DNA of 64,000 bases from Edaphochlamys debaryana (lineage: Eukaryota > Chlorophyta > Chlorophyceae > Chlamydomonadales): assembly GCA_016858145.1 (NCBI GenBank), contig JAEHOE010000044.1, forward strand, positions 188,501-252,500, written 5' to 3'. This document shows, piece by piece, positions 1 to 13,113 of the stretch; the stretch's first letter is position 1, and every line of letters starts with the position of its first letter. The position numbers and the translations under genes were made by a program. The notes below the pieces were generated by a model. It was given only the letters and a program-made list of their open reading frames with translations. It did no database searches and was not told the origin of the DNA.

Positions 1-2548
1 CACCTGAGCGGCGCGCAGGCCTTTGCATGCATTGTATGGGAGCACAAGAGCGGCCCTTGGCCTGCAGCCGCCTGCTGCCGACCCGTGCTGCGCTCCACCC
101 AGCGCCAAGGCCAAGGCCGGGCCGCTTGCTTAGCTCAGCCTGCACAGCAGCCTCGCCACGAGTGCATGCATCCTGCATGCTCTGAATGCACGCATGCGCC
201 AAAACCTATTGCGATAGCTGCCCGTCGGAAGGAAGGGGCAGACAGGCCCGAACACGTGCACCCTTTTGGCGCCTGTAAAGAAACCGAGGCGCGACCAACG
301 CACTGCACCGCCTGCCCTGCAGGCACCGCTGGGGTGCCCCCTGCAGTACAGGGGCACACTGGCCCGCACACGCAGTGTCGTCACGACCCCAACATGCACC
401 TTGGCAGCCTCAAGTCCTCGCATGGGGTTGAGCCGCAGCGCTCAGCCAATACGCCGCCAAGCCCAAGATCAGAAACAAAGTCAAAGGCTCACAGCTGGCC
501 TCCACCCAGCCCACGGCCACCTAAGAAACCCTTATTGTGACTGTCGTCCATAGTAAGCAACACGTACAACCGCACACCACATGCCGCGAGGATTTAAGCT
601 AACTGACGGCATGGTGGACACATGAGACAGCACCACACACAAGAACGATCGATAGTTGTGGGCCGGACACTTGAGGGGCGGGAGGTAAAGGGCCCCAAAC
701 CCTGGATTTGTCCTGCTGCGGGCACAAGACCCCGCAAGTACTGACTGGTATGCGGATATGTCACGAAGAAGTTCAGCAGCCCAAACAAGGCATGCCATCC
801 GCACACCACAGAGCAAACGCGCGAGTACCGTGCATGGCTCGATACAGAGCCGAAAGAGTGCTGGTTGCAGGTTGCACCCTGACTGCATTAATGGAAAGGC
901 GTTCGTTTCTCTGTACCAATGTACCGGTAGCGATTCCAAAGGAAACCTTCAAGCCCGCTCGGGCGCTGCCTGCCCCTGCAACCAACCACTGCTTCAATCC
1001 CCCCAGATAGCTCTGGGTTCCCAGGCATCGGGAAGGGCAGGAGCCGCGGCCACCACGAGCCGCCTCCATCACCACAAGCGAAGCGGCGGTCCCGCGCAAC
1101 CCGGGCCGGGACAGCGCTCAGCATCAGCTCCGCGCATCACCCCCCGCACCGGCGACACAGGTGCAAGGCGCATGCCGCTGAATCCCAAGGGACCCACAAA
1201 CGTTCTCTGGCATCGCAATCATTCGTCATTTGTAGCCTCGACCGTCACAGCCACCTTCATTAGGTAAGAACCCCCGTCCGGCACGTTCGTTGCGCATACG
1301 GATCACGGTACACCTTCACCTCGTGACTCAACTCCTCTCCTTGCATGCACGACTTGACATCAGCACGGTTTGCAGATTGACACAAAGCTTGCCTGCTGCG
1401 TTCTTTTCCACAGGCCTTCATGGTTTCTCAAACGGATTGGGTTCCTGGCGCGCCGAGGCCACGAGCCCTAGGCGAAATGCTAGTTGGAGCATGCCGCCCC
1501 CCTCCATCGTCCCATCCAGGGCTGCTTCCAGTCCCTGACTCAGTTCAAGCACTCTACGCCGCTCCATACCCCGACATCGACTGAACCCCACCTGCAGGCG
1601 CAACGCGCAACACACACCCCCGTGCCCAGGCGGAGCCTCATCCGCGCGGCACACGCCCCGCGAGCGCGCTCGTGCTCCTCCGAAACGGCGCGCGCCAAAG
1701 GGAGCCGCATGCTAAGCAAAAGAATGAGGAATCAAGTTATCCTCAAGTGCGCAGCAACCGGCGATGATCGTAGACTACCATCGTAATCTAGACAGCATCC
1801 GTAAAGCGACCTGCGCACTCGAGATATGGGTCCGCCCCAGAGCAGCCCCTCGGCCCCTAGGGTGCATTGAACTGGCATGGTGGTGAAGCCCCCGCCCGCC
1901 CACCCGGGTTCCACATATCGCACACCCTCCGCACCCCCTCCCGTCAAGCTGGGACTTGCAATTGCAACGAAACGCCCAGCGAGCGAGGTAACGTAAGGCA
2001 GAGGAAAAGAACTAGGCCGGACCTTCAGTTGCATCACTACTGGTAACCCATCACCAGCCACACATGCCTGCAGCCCTCCCGCCTGCCAATCCTGCTCGAA
2101 TACCGGTACCCAGCCCTAGCCTATGCCGGACTGGCAGAACAGCACGCTCGAGGACTTGGTACGGCCGGGCCTTGCCCGCGAGCTGTCGAGGCTGTGGGAA
2201 GCGCTGGGGCATCCGCTATAAGGGTCTACGCAGGAGCTCGCAGTGCCTGTGACCAGGCCTGGCCAGGTCCGCAGGTTTTGGCATGGCAGCCGATACGTAG
2301 GCAGTGTGCCGTACATATTATTTGACATCTCCGTATCCATCTGGGCTCGACGCGCGTACCTCCGTATTCAATACCGTGTGCATCCGCCCACTTCGCGCCC
2401 CACAGCCGCCCCGCGCCTGGTGGCACGAGCGCAGCAGCTGCCGCTCCACCCGCCGCCTTCCGTACCGCCAAGTGCGAGCGATGGGCTGCCAAGCAGCAGC
2501 CACCTCTCCTGGAGCCGCCGACCCGGCGCCCTCTCAAGAGCCCCGCCG
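1..2548. other. No gene recognised
   Basis: About 2.5 kb downstream of the minus-strand kinase gene, part of which should be its 3' UTR. It lacks the features of genes in this window: no G-run donors paired with C-run acceptors and no ordered protein segment in any frame. Open frames here are short and have no recognisable family. No tRNA-like cloverleaf, no long repeat and no clear TGTAA polyadenylation signal on the minus strand close to 2549 were seen. Confidence 0.6.
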
Positions 2549-5500
2549 TCAGCCGCTGCCGCGCGTCGGCAGCTGCCAGCCGCCCACGCCGCCGCCGCCG
2601 CCGCCCCCGACCACGACGCTGGCGCCGGCGGGGTCCCCCGCGTTGCTGGAGCAGGCGCTGGCGGAGACGTGGCCCGACACGGAGGAGGCGCGGGAGTGCG
2701 GCTTGGAGGGCACCGGCAGCGGCGAGGGCTGCGGCGCGGAGGCCACGGAGGACGCCAGGGCCGCCGCCTCGGTCTCCTTCTGCTGCCTCAGCTCGTTGCG
2801 CATGTGCTTCTCAATCTTGGTCAGCACCTGGGGGGGGGGGGGACACGGAGGGGTGATGGAGGTGAGGGTGCGTGGTCAGGGAGGGGGCACGCATGCAAGC
2901 GGAGCGTGCTGGGAAGCAGCTTGCTCGCGATGGCGGGCGGGTGGCGGGGGATACGCGTGAGGGCAATGTGTTTGGGGAGAAGCCTGTGGTGCGGTCCTGG
3001 AGCACCGGTGCCGGCGAGGGGGGAGGGCGCATGCCAGGCCGTGTGTTGCACATGTTTCCATCCTCCTGCCACCTGCGTTAGTTGCAGCCACCCACCTTGA
3101 CGATCGCCTCAAAGCTGGGCCGCTTTTCCGGGCTGGTGGTCAGGCAGGCCCGGCCCAGGCGGACGAGGGCGGGGTGGGCCCCCGGGGGCCACTCGGGCTT
3201 GAGCTGGTGGAGGGAGGGAGAAAGGGAGGGCGGGAGGGCGGAGGCGTGCGGGGTAAGGAAGGTGGCAGGTGGAGGAGGGCACGCGCACAGGGCACGCCGG
3301 CAGGGAGGCTGGTGCTCACCGATCCGGTGCTGACCCCGAGCAGGATCTGCGGTACAGACAGCTTGCCGTACGGCACTGGCTCGCTGGTGACCAGCTGCCA
3401 CAGCAGGATGCCGAAGGAAAATACGTCTGCGGGATGTGAACGCGGCATGTGAGGCTGGGTTCTGGACAAGCGCTCCCGCCAGGCAAGCAGCATGGCCGGA
3501 GCGTGTTCAGCCCTCGCAGCGCTCACCTGATGCCTTGACCCATCGCCCCATGATGACCTCTGGCGCCATGACGGTGACGGTGGACCAATGGTTGAGCTCC
3601 ACGGGCTTGTCGCCGCGGGTCACCTGGGGGGGCCGGGGGGGGGCATGGAGGTTGGTGTGTGCTAGGGGAGAGAGATGCACGACGCGACTGGGTTCTGAGA
3701 GGGGGAAGCGGGGGCGAGAGCTTGCAGCTTCGTACTGTGAACTGAGGCGAGCAAGGACCCTAAGCGCTCAGACCGGTCGCAGCTTCAGGCTAGGGCTGTT
3801 GCGGGCTGTCCTTGTGACTAAGCGAAGCGTGCACGACCGCACAACCAAGGCTGAAGGTGCAGCAGCTCATTCATGCGACAGGGCGGCGGAGACGTGTTCG
3901 CGTGCCCGCACCCCCCCCCCACCGCCTTCCCCCCTGCCCACCTTGCTCAGCCCGAAGTCCGACACGAGCGCCGTGAAGCCCCGCCGGTCGGACCTGCAGC
4001 CCCTCAGCAGCACGTTGCCCGGCTTGAGGTCGCCGTGGATGATACCGTTGGCGTGGAGGTGGCACATGCCCTGGGGGGAGGGGCGGCGGGAGGGGGAGGC
4101 AAGCGAGGTTCTTGGCTTGGGCTGGCGGGGAACTCGGTCGACAACAGCCGGCGGCAGCTGGGCATCCCAGTTCGCCGCGAAGGTATGCTGAGAACAGAGT
4201 GCCGTACGAAACGGACCAGGTAGACAGTTCGCGCGCAGCACGGCACACCTGCGCGACGTCACGGGCGGTCCGCAGCAGGGCGCGCAGCACGATGCGCTTG
4301 GGGAAGCGGGAGCCGGGCGCTCCCAGCGAGGCGGTCGGGGGCGACAGGGGGGAGGAGGACGGCTTGGCCAGGCCGCTCCCCCCCGCCGAGCCGTCCTCTG
4401 CGTAGGCGTCCATTCGGAATATTCCCCGCTTGATGGCGGACAGGAGGGAGCCGCGGTCGCAGTACTCCTGGGGGGGTGCGGAGGGGGGGAGAAGACTGCA
4501 TGAGCCATGTCGCTTGCAAGCCGGTCTCTCTCCCCTTCACCCGCTGGCAGGCCCCCTCCTCCTAGCCCCCTTCTGCAAGCCCTCTCACTGCAAGCCCCCG
4601 CCTGCAAGTCTCCTTCTGAAAGCCCCCCGTGCAACCCCGCCTCCCCCCTCCCCCCCACCATGATGATGTGGGTCATGTACATGCCCGGCTGCGCCCGCAG
4701 GTACGACAGCACCTGCCGTACGCCCCAGCCGTGACGCGAGGCGGAGATGTCGGGGTCCCCGAACCCCTCCTCGCTCTGAAACGTGCTCTCCAGCACCTTG
4801 GCCCGGCCGGTGGACGCCGCACCGCCGCCACCGCCATTCCCGCCGCTGCCGCCGCGGCTCTGACTGCCGCCGCCATTGCCGCCGCCACCGCCGCCGGCAG
4901 TGCCCGTGCTCATCTCCGCTGACGTTCGCTCGCGCCGCAGCCGGCCGGAGGCGGCCCGCCGCGCCCACACACTGCCGCCGCCACCAGCGCCGCCGCCGCC
5001 GCCCGGGCCAAACGCGCCGCCCGGGCCCGCTCCGGCCCCCGCTGCGCCGCCCTGCTCCCCCCGGCCCCCCTCGGCCGCGTCCCTCCGCTGCAGGCTGGGC
5101 GGGGAGAAGGGCGGGGACAGCGGCCCCACCTCGCTCACGCCGCTGGCTCCGCTGCGCAGGCCGCTGGCGGTTGGGACGCCCGAGGCATCCCCCTCTGTGC
5201 CCTCGTCGTCCGCCTCCTCGGGGCCCTCCCGCAGCGCCTCCAGGCCCGCGCCCCCGCCCGCAGCGCCCCCGCCGTCCTCCCCCGAGGGCGGTGCGGGGGT
5301 GACGGGGGTGGACGAGGCCAGGCGGGAGAGCCCCGAGCCGCGGCGCCCCACCGAGATGGTCGCCAGGCCGGGGCCGGGGGCGTAGCCGCCAGTGCCGCCG
5401 CCAGTGCCGCCGCCGCCGCCGCCCAGCGCCGCCGTGTCCATGAGGGACTCGAACAGATCCTGAGGGGGCGCACGGGATCCAGGGCGTGGAACCAGGGGCT

Positions 5501-8500
5501 TGGAACCAGGCAGGATGACGCAAGCAGCTGCCCCAGCTGCCCCAGCTTGCCCGCCTAGCCCTCGCTGCCCCGCCCTGCCCACACGTGTGCAATTACCGCC
5601 GTTCGCCCGCCCCTTCTCACGAAGTCCTCTGCCCCTTGGTCCCGGGCGCTGCTGTCCGCCCCCCCCCTCCCCCCCCTCACCCCGCTGCCCTGCTCGTAGG
5701 AGCTCATGGCTCGGTGCCGGTCCGCCTCGGTCTCCGCAAAGGAGGCCTCGGTGAGGCGGGTGCACTCGAAGCAGTACGAGTGGACCACGTTGGGGTGGTG
5801 CACCTGGGGGCAGCGGGGGGGGGGGGGGGACCGGGAGGCGCCGGACGATGGGTGCAAGGCCGAGCCGGGGGCTGGGGGTCGGGGACGCAGCAGGCGTTGC
5901 GCTGTGGCCCTCGGCGGCGACCGCGTGAGGACCCAGCCCGCTGCCACCTTCCCCCCCCCCCCACCACACCATCACACACCCACCAGGCTGCTGACGATGC
6001 CCTCCAGCGCCGCCGCGTGTGCGGTGGCGGGGGAGGAGGCCTCCGCCAGCAGGAACTTGACGGCCACGGGGGCGCCCTGGGGGGGGAGGGAGGGGGGCCA
6101 AGGGGGGCGGGTCAGGGAGGGGAGGCGGCAGAGGCGGGCGAGTGAGCACACGGTGGCCGGGCGGGCTTGGCGGGGGGGGGTCCACAGCAGCAGGCGTGAC
6201 AGCAGGCGCAGGCCGCAAGCTTGGTGGAGGAGCACGGGGACAACTGGTAGAGGATTTCGTTATTAGAGAAGAGGGGGCGCCAGGGGGTGCGCCCACCTGC
6301 CACACCGCCTGGAACACCACTCCGCCGCCGCCGTGCCCGATCCACCGCAGCGCCGTGATCTCAGTCGACAGCGCCGACAGATTGAGCGTGGCCAGGGCGC
6401 CCTTGTCGGGGCCAAGCAGTGCAGCCACGGCCGGCGCCAGGCCGCCGCCGCCGGGGCCGCCCATGCCGCCGGGGCCCATGCCACCGCCAATGCCGCTGCC
6501 GGGGCCGCCAGCGACGGCGCCGCCGGGCCCCGCCGCCATGCTGGCCGCTGCGGGGAGGGTGAGGCCTGCGTCGCTGCCGCTGCTGCCGCCGGGCTGCTGC
6601 AGCATGTGCAGGAGAGCCACCTGGGGGGGGGGGGCGGTAGGGCGGTGGTGGTGGTGTTGGGAGGGGGAGTGCAGTGCGGTAGGCGACCTTGGGAAGCTAC
6701 AGGTGGTGCCCGTGGGACAGGCAGGAGAGCGAGAGAGCCCCGGGGCCCTTGGGGTTGCGCTGGTGCCGGCCCGGCCGTGTCTGCATCCTTCAGCCCGCAC
6801 CTGTGACATGTGTCTGGATCCATGGTACGGCATGTTCTGCCGGAAGCCGTACAGGGGCATCGGGGGCGTGCCCTGCAGGGGGAGGGGGAGTCACGTCACC
6901 GGCAGGGCCTTTGGTCTCGGGGCCGCAAAGCCCCGGTACCAGGGCGGCCCCGAGCCGCGCGCATCCCTCCCGCTGCCTCGGCGCCCCCACGCGCACGAGC
7001 CCGGCGGCAGCGCAGGGCCTCACCGGAGGGCCGTCGGTGGACCCCGCAGCGGCGCTGCGAGGGGTGCCGCCCGCGGCAGCGACGGCGCCGTCTGTGCTAA
7101 AGACCGACTCCCCGCCGTAGCCCCCGCCCCCGGCGCCACCGCCGAAGATCGCGGCGGCGCCGCCTCCCGCAAGCGCCGCCGTACGCACCGCCGCGCGCAC
7201 CGTCATGCGGCCGGCGCCCTGGCCCGGGCCGGCGGACACGGCCGCCGCCACGGGCACCTGCCACGACACACCCCCGCCCGCCCCCGCCCCCTCATCGCGC
7301 CGAGCCCTACTCACACCGGCCCCCTGCCCCTGCTCCGCTGCAACCGCTGAGCTCGCAAAGCTGGGGCCGGTGAGGTCAGCGCCGTCGGAGGGGGTTGACG
7401 GGGGCGGCGGCGGCGGCCCCCTCCCTGCCGGTGACCCGTACCCCGTGTCGTCCTGTGTTTGTGCTCGCGGGGGGCCGAAGGGGCTGGCGGTAGCTTCCGG
7501 GAGCTCCTCGGCGGTCACCACCCGGGCCTCGGCGATGGGCCGCAGGTCTGTCATGGTGCGGGGGGGCATGGTGGGCGGGGGGGCGGCGCCCGCCAGCCAG
7601 GGGCTCCAGTTGCCGGGCGGCCGGGGGTGGGGGTGGGCGGAGGTGGGCTGGGGCAGGAGCGCGCCCAGGCGGGGCCCGGCCCCCGGCGGCGGTGCGGGGG
7701 CGGTCCAGGGCGCGAGCTGCTGCCCCGGGTTGGGGGAGATCTCTTGGGACGTGCTGGCGGTGTCCGGCCTGGTCGCAGGGGGGCCGAGGGGCAGTGGGAG
7801 GCAGGCGGTGTGTGGGGTTCCAGCGGCTGCAGCGGTGCGGCGGGGCGTGCACTGGTGCAACACAGCAGACCATGGGAAAGGCCCGAACAGGACGTGCGCG
7901 GGGGGGGGGGGGGGGGCTGATACTCTAGGGTGGGTACGGTCTGAGCCGTCGAAGAGGCAGAAGACCGCTTACTAAGGCATCACAGGAAGGGCCTAAACAG
8001 GATCTGCTCGAGCGGCGCTAATCCTCTAGGGCGGGTACGGCCTGGACCGCCGTCTCTTTCACGTTCCTGCCCCCTCGCTCACTAGAGGTCAGGAGACCGC
8101 TTACCTGGGCAGCCGGAGCGCCCCAGTCTGACCACGTGGTCCAGACGTACGGTCACATGCACTATGACTACACCCAGCCGTAATACATTACTACGGGCAT
8201 GGGCCATACCCCTGTTTCTCCCGGCGCAAAGGCACCGTCGGGGTCCAAGGTCAGTCCACGCTGCTGCCATCCATCCCGCGAGTCCGGCGGCGACCCCCCT
8301 CGGGCATTCGCAATGGGGCCGAAGGGAGAGCCGGTCGCCCTGCCCCCGCCAGCCCCCGCCCGACCCACATCGCCTCCGCGGTACGCCCAGGCGAGTGCGA
8401 TACGCCAGCTTCCTGAGAGCCCCCGCCCATACCCCAGTGCCCCACCCTCCCCATATCCCGTTACCCACCAAGAGGCACCACGCGCCCAGGCCCGCGCCCA

Positions 8501-9249
8501 GGCCCCACTCCTCCCGCCCCCAGCCCCCGCGCCCCGCCCCACCTGGCCGGTGCCTCGATCACTTGCGACACGGCCCGCGGGCCCTGCGCCGGCCCCCCCG
8601 ACATGGAGGGCGGCAGCTTGACGGGCAGGCGCCCCACGCTGCCGGCCTGCTGCAGCAGCGGCCCCCCGCCGTCGTCGTCCGCGCCGGGGCTGCCCTGCCC
8701 GCCCTGCCCCGACTGCAGCACCAGCGCCCGCAGCGCGCTGGAGGGCAGGAAGGCGGGCAGGGAGGAGCCGGCCGGGTAGTGCAGGGGGCCGCCCTTGACG
8801 GCCAGCTCGCTGAGGTCGGCCAGGTCCTGGGACACGCGCGACAGCACGCGGTTGGTGCCGGCGGGCAGCTGCAGCTCCGCGGCCGCCGAGAGGCTGACGC
8901 TGCCGGTGGTGGTGGTGCGGTGGACCTCGGAGGAGCGGACGTAGGGCGGGGGGTCGGCAGAGCCGGCGGTGTGGCGGAGGACTCGGCCGCTGCTGCGGCT
9001 CCGACTGCTGCCCGTGCCCGCATCCGCCGGCCCCGGCGCTGCCGTGCTGAGCGAGTTGCCGTCCGCGATACTCTTCGCTGAGGCGGGAGGACCCTTCTCC
9101 GTGGCCAGAGAGGCCGAGGAAGGGCCGCGAGGTCGAAGGACTCCACCCGCATGAGCGGCCTCGGCAGCCGACGATGGCCACGGAGGCGGGCCGTCGTCGA
9201 TGTCCGCTTCAGAAGGCCCACCGCAGCACCAGAAACGCGCGAGCGGCAT
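2549..9249 (-). CDS. TKL-type (Raf-like) serine/threonine protein kinase, non-RD
   Basis: Predicted cytosolic or membrane-tethered signalling kinase of the tyrosine-kinase-like group. Thirteen exons (minus order): 9249-8543, 7768-7024, 6872-6801, 6620-6297, 6076-5984, 5803-5681, 5459-4659, 4467-4249, 4070-3942, 3623-3527, 3426-3320, 3203-3096, 2827-2549. They sum to 1267 codons plus stop with all phases matching. The acceptor of exon 2 (7768) is the least certain junction. The N-terminal ~600 residues are low complexity and begin with a Trp-Cys-Cys-Gly-Gly stretch that could be S-acylated. The kinase domain has a glycine loop (GHGGGG, ~603-608), Lys623 in VAVK, a likely alpha-C Glu641, HGDLKPGN (~1040-1047), DFG (1066-1068) and APE (1091-1093). 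HGD replaces HRD, so it is a non-RD kinase. A Gly/Ser-rich insertion of roughly 250 residues separates beta4 from beta5. The domain motifs are seen; the TKL assignment rests on family knowledge; substrate unknown. Confidence 0.9.
7872..8105. repeat. Diverged tandem duplication inside kinase intron 1
   Basis: Two copies of a ~100-120 bp unit lie head to tail, about 7872-7972 and 7986-8105. Both contain an AGGCCCGAACAGG/GGGCCTAAACAGG start, a CTCTAGGG(T/C)GGGTACGG(T/C)CT block and an AGACCGCTTAC end. The first copy has acquired a long G-run and the second a ~25-bp extra block. Both lie in the 774-bp first intron of the kinase gene. Function unknown. Confidence 0.6.
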
Positions 9250-10794
9250 CGCGAGCGCTTCTCAGCGGGTTCGAGGCGATGCGACGCAAGCCCCTGCTAA
9301 GGGGGCCGCAAGGGGCGCTGTTATCTCTGTTCTTCCATACAATTGGCAGCGTCTTGGGTTTGCCCTCGAGGGCGCTTGGTGAGCCTTGACGTGCGTGTCT
9401 AAACGTCGAGGTCGTTGCAACACTTCCGGCTGTTATTCTTACGGTGTGTGCAGTTCTATGGGTAACACTTGGAGTTGGAGCTAGTGCCGGGCAGCAGCAC
9501 AGCTGCTGCAGTGTTTGGCTGTTCCCATCGATTGCGGAGTTCGCAGCAGCTCGGAGGTGTAGGGGGACTTCGGTGGACTATGGGCACGCTTCCAACCCCT
9601 CAGCCTTGTGAGCTAGTGCTCTGCTCGTTGTCCCGCGTGCATGCTTGTGGAACGGGGTACGTTTGCAACCGTTTTCACACCTGTCGCCAAGGTAGACTGC
9701 CGGCGGGCGAAAAGTGTACCGCACTTGTGCCTTGTCAAGCTTTTCGCTGAATGTCGGCCTGACCGATACACACTCCTGATGACTGCGTCATAGCGTGCGA
9801 GCAGTTTCAGCCTTGTCATCAGCGGTGCCTGGGGCGAACCGCCCCCCGACTTTGACCCGCTCTGTCGCGCGGCATTCCAGCAACCACGCGTGACTGGTAA
9901 CACATCTCTCTGTTGCATAAGCTGGGGTTTTTGCGTGGGCGCGTCCACTCAGTGCTCTGCGTCAGAGTTCGCGAAGTCCTGCAGGCCGCGTGTCAGCGAC
10001 CGCAGGTGGCCAAACGAAGGAGACGAATCAACAAGTCGACATACACTCAGTTCAGTTGTTCGCCCAACATGTTTCGGCCAGCAGGCACGCTGCCCCGTGT
10101 CAACTATCTCCGTTTACTTTGTCCAAGCAGACGCTCAGACGCACGAAGCCACTACAACCTTAACAAGACATGGTCCACAGGGGCTGCGTGACCCCGCCCC
10201 TCCGTCAGGGGAGTACGTTCGGCGGATACGAAGCCCTCCGTCGAAGCCGGGGAACACGAAGCGCGACTCGGCAGCCGGGGAGCCGAACCGACGCACGCCC
10301 AGTCCCCTGCAACCCCACGCGGAACCCCGCCGCATTGTCATGACGGGAAGCGGCAGTCGGCGGAGCTTCGAGCTCCTACAGGCACACAGCCCTATCACGT
10401 TCAGCTGCATCGCCCGTCGTTGTCAGGGTCGTCCAGTAAATTGGACAGAGGGGGTTGAGGGCTTGGAGCAGCTGGAGGTCAGGCTGCCCCTGGAGCGCCC
10501 GGGGAGGACGCGGGGCTCCGGGGTTCGTATTGCTGCTGTGGCCCATGCAGGTTTGGGCTGAACGCCCGCCGCGGAGCGGCTTGTGCGGGCACAGACCCCG
10601 TCCTCAGTGCCCTTGACGGCCTTGAGCACTCGCTTGCCGGGCACCCCTGTTCTCAACACCGGGGGGCTCGACACCAGGAGCCAGGAAAGTACCGTTAGCG
10701 CGCGCGGCTGCCCCTAGGTCAGCCCCTGCCTCGGCGATGCACTTTGCTGGCACCCTGCCTTCTTCTCTTGCGTTGCGGCAGCGGCTACACCGAC
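9250..10794. other. Intergenic, no gene recognised
   Basis: Stretch between the start of the minus-strand kinase gene and the retroelement. It should hold the kinase promoter and 5' UTR next to 9250, but no recognisable promoter element was found. A weak ~30-bp match to the dispersed repeat described at 10795 occurs near 10398-10428. Open frames are short and without a family signature. Confidence 0.5.
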
Positions 10795-10864
10795 GCGCTC
10801 AGCTGCATCCCCCTTCGTCATCGTCCGGACTCCGCTGCGCGGCCCCTGCTAGCACAGAACCCCT
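10795..10864 (+). repeat. Dispersed 70-bp repeat, copy A
   Basis: Seventy bases matching 25271-25340 with 5 mismatches (about 93% identity) in the same orientation. Homology resumes at CCCCTGGGCCGTT (10911-10923, against 25338-25350) after a ~46-base segment present only in this copy. It sits directly upstream of the retroelement reading frame, so it is probably the 5' or terminal repeat of that family. Confidence 0.75.
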
Positions 10865-10894
10865 GTTCTCATCCCCGTCCCCCAGTGCCTGAGA

Positions 10895-13113
10895 GTGGTC
10901 AGCCCCGGGCCCCCTGGGCCGTTCGCCCATGCCCTTCACCTCCAGCACCATGCCCACGCCGGGCAACGCCCACGCTCCTCCCCTCCACCATGCCTCCGCC
11001 TCCCCGCCGAGCTGGCCCTCCTCCTTCCCCTCCCTGCTGCCATCACTGCCCTCCGCTCCTCCGATGTCCTCCGCGCCCTGCCTCCGCGTATCCCCGCTCC
11101 CGCAGCCGCCTCCATCTCCTACGCCGCTCCCTGCACCCTTGGCCAGCTTCTCTGCAACGCCGGCCGTTTCGCGCGTGGCTCTGGCCCCATTCAATGCACC
11201 TGCCACCTCCACCCTCGCCTCCCGCGCCACCCTGAAACCGGGCACATCCTCACCCTCAGCCCTGCCTCCGCCGTCTCCCCGGCTGCCGCCGCCGTCTGGG
11301 CTATGGGCACGAAAATGCGCCTTCCACATTCCTCCATCCCCTCCCCTGCCCCCGCCGCCGACGCCCCCAATCTCCCCAGCCTCATCAAAGCCTCCCTTCA
11401 CGCCTTTGGACTCCAAGCCCTCCGTTATCACCACTCCCTCGCCCTCACCGCCGCCCTTGACCCATGGATCAACGCTGCCACCTCCGCCCTCCTCCATGCC
11501 ACGTCCATCCCTTCCACACCCCCGCCCCTTCCCCCAAATTATCCCGCCACCTTCCCCCTCAGCTCTCCGCGCCGCCCTAGCTGAACTCCTGCGCCTCCGC
11601 CGCTCCCTCGTCATCACCGTTCTCGACAAGTGCGCCGACACCTTCGTAGTCATGTGCCCCTATTGGTACGACAAAATGATCCGCGCCGACCTCGAAGCCT
11701 CCTCCTTCTACCAACCCGTCTCTGCCGCCCAGTACCACGAGCTCATGACCTCCACCCAACGCCAGCTGAACCAACCGACCCCCGACGGCGCCAGCCTCTC
11801 CACCTCAACCTCCAACTGCCAGCCGCCATCTACTACATGACCTTCAAGGGCCACAAAACCAAACCGTCATACCGCTTCATCACCGCCTCCCCCTCTGTCC
11901 CCACCACCGCCGCCGCCATCTGCCTCACCGCCTGCCTCCGCGCCCTCGATGCCGAGCTCCCCGCCCTCTTCACTGCCCTTCTCCCTGGCGTACGCGTTCG
12001 CCCCTGGCACGTCTCGGGCCCCCTCGTTGCCCTCGACGCCCTGCGCCTCGCCTCTACCAACCCACGCCCCACCCACAACGTCCGCTTCGCCGGCTCCTTC
12101 CTCCTGGATGCCCCTACAGCCGCCGACGCGCCGCCCGCTCGACCCTATGCTGCTCACGTCGCCCCCACCGTCACCTATCCCGCCCCCCTTCCCGTCTCCA
12201 CCGGCCCCCTCCCTGCTGCCGCCTCCTTTGTTGCCTACCATTTTCATCCCTGCTTTAGGCGCTCGCCCCTGTGCAGCCCCATCGTGCAAACCTCGGACGT
12301 CGAGCGGCTCTTCACTAACCTCCCTCACGCCTTCATCACCCACAGCATCCCCGCGCTCTTCACCCTAATCCACACCGTCCTTCATCCCGATGCCACTCAC
12401 TTCGTCTTCTCCACCATCCCCGGCGAGAGCGCCTCCTGGATCCGCCACGAAGGGCCCGGTGCACCCCCGACCTCCAGCCATCAACACGCATGGACCGTTT
12501 CCGCCCTCCAGACCGTCCTCAGCGCCCTCCTCCATGCCGCCACCACCTCCTACCACGGCAGCGTATGGTAGCAGACCTGCGTAGTGGCTATGGGGGCCAA
12601 CTTTGCCTCCTTCGTCGCCAACCTCGCCCTCGCCTACCCCGAGCTCCGCTTCATGCAACAACTTCACTGCCTCGCCTTCGACCGCTCCCGCTCCCAGTTC
12701 CCACACCTTGCCCGTGCCTCGGCCTCCCCCGGCCTTGCCCTTGACATCCTCCTTGCCTTTGCCGACACCCTCCGCTACGCCGACGACGCGGGGGCTTTCA
12801 ACAACCCCTTTCACGCACCTGCTTTACAACGACCCCTCCACCCCATTCGAGGGCCTGCACGGTGTCTACCCCACCGACCTCAAACTCACCGCCTCCGCCT
12901 CCACTTCCGCCGACCAGCCCGCCGTCCCCTACCTCAACTTCGCCGTCACCGCCCATGCCACCTCCGTTTCCGGCCACGCCGACTACTCCGTCGCCCCCTA
13001 CAGCCGCTTTGACAGCCCTGCCTTTGCCGCCCTTCCCCTCGCCCGCTTCACCCCCTTCTCCTCCATGATCCCACGCCACACCAAACTCAACATCGTCGTT
13101 GGCACGCTCCTTA
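10895..13113 (+). pseudogene. Reverse transcriptase pseudogene, N-terminal and catalytic part
   Basis: Remnant of a reverse transcriptase of a eukaryotic family that I recall as widespread but cannot place firmly (possibly Penelope-like). The frame changes three times: frame of 10895 to about 11580, then the frame containing LVITVLDKCADTFVVMCPYW to about 11830, then the frame containing YYMTFKGHKTKPSYRF, and from about 12820 the frame ending NIVVGTLL. An in-frame TAG lies at 12569-12571, just before the MGANFASFVANLALAYPE segment. Visible family blocks are an N-terminal CxC...GH segment, the fingers segment, a conserved MGxNxAxFxAN block and the catalytic YADD (12776-12787). Three frameshifts and one nonsense codon make it non-functional as it stands. 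Its C-terminal part lies beyond the LINE at 22699. Codon use is GC-rich like its surroundings. Confidence 0.85.
13101..13113. repeat. Left target-site duplication of the LINE
   Basis: GGCACGCTCCTTA, identical to 22699-22711. The base before it differs between the two sites, so the duplication is exactly 13 bp. It falls inside a Gly-Thr-Leu-Leu coding segment of the older reverse transcriptase gene. Confidence 0.95.

Noticed and set aside
10929..11840. Pro-rich plus-strand frame at the 5' part of the retroelement taken as a separate gene
   Set aside because: Only its last ~80 residues carry RT family blocks. Its earlier part is a shadow of the neighbouring frame, which contains the N-terminal CxC...GH segment.
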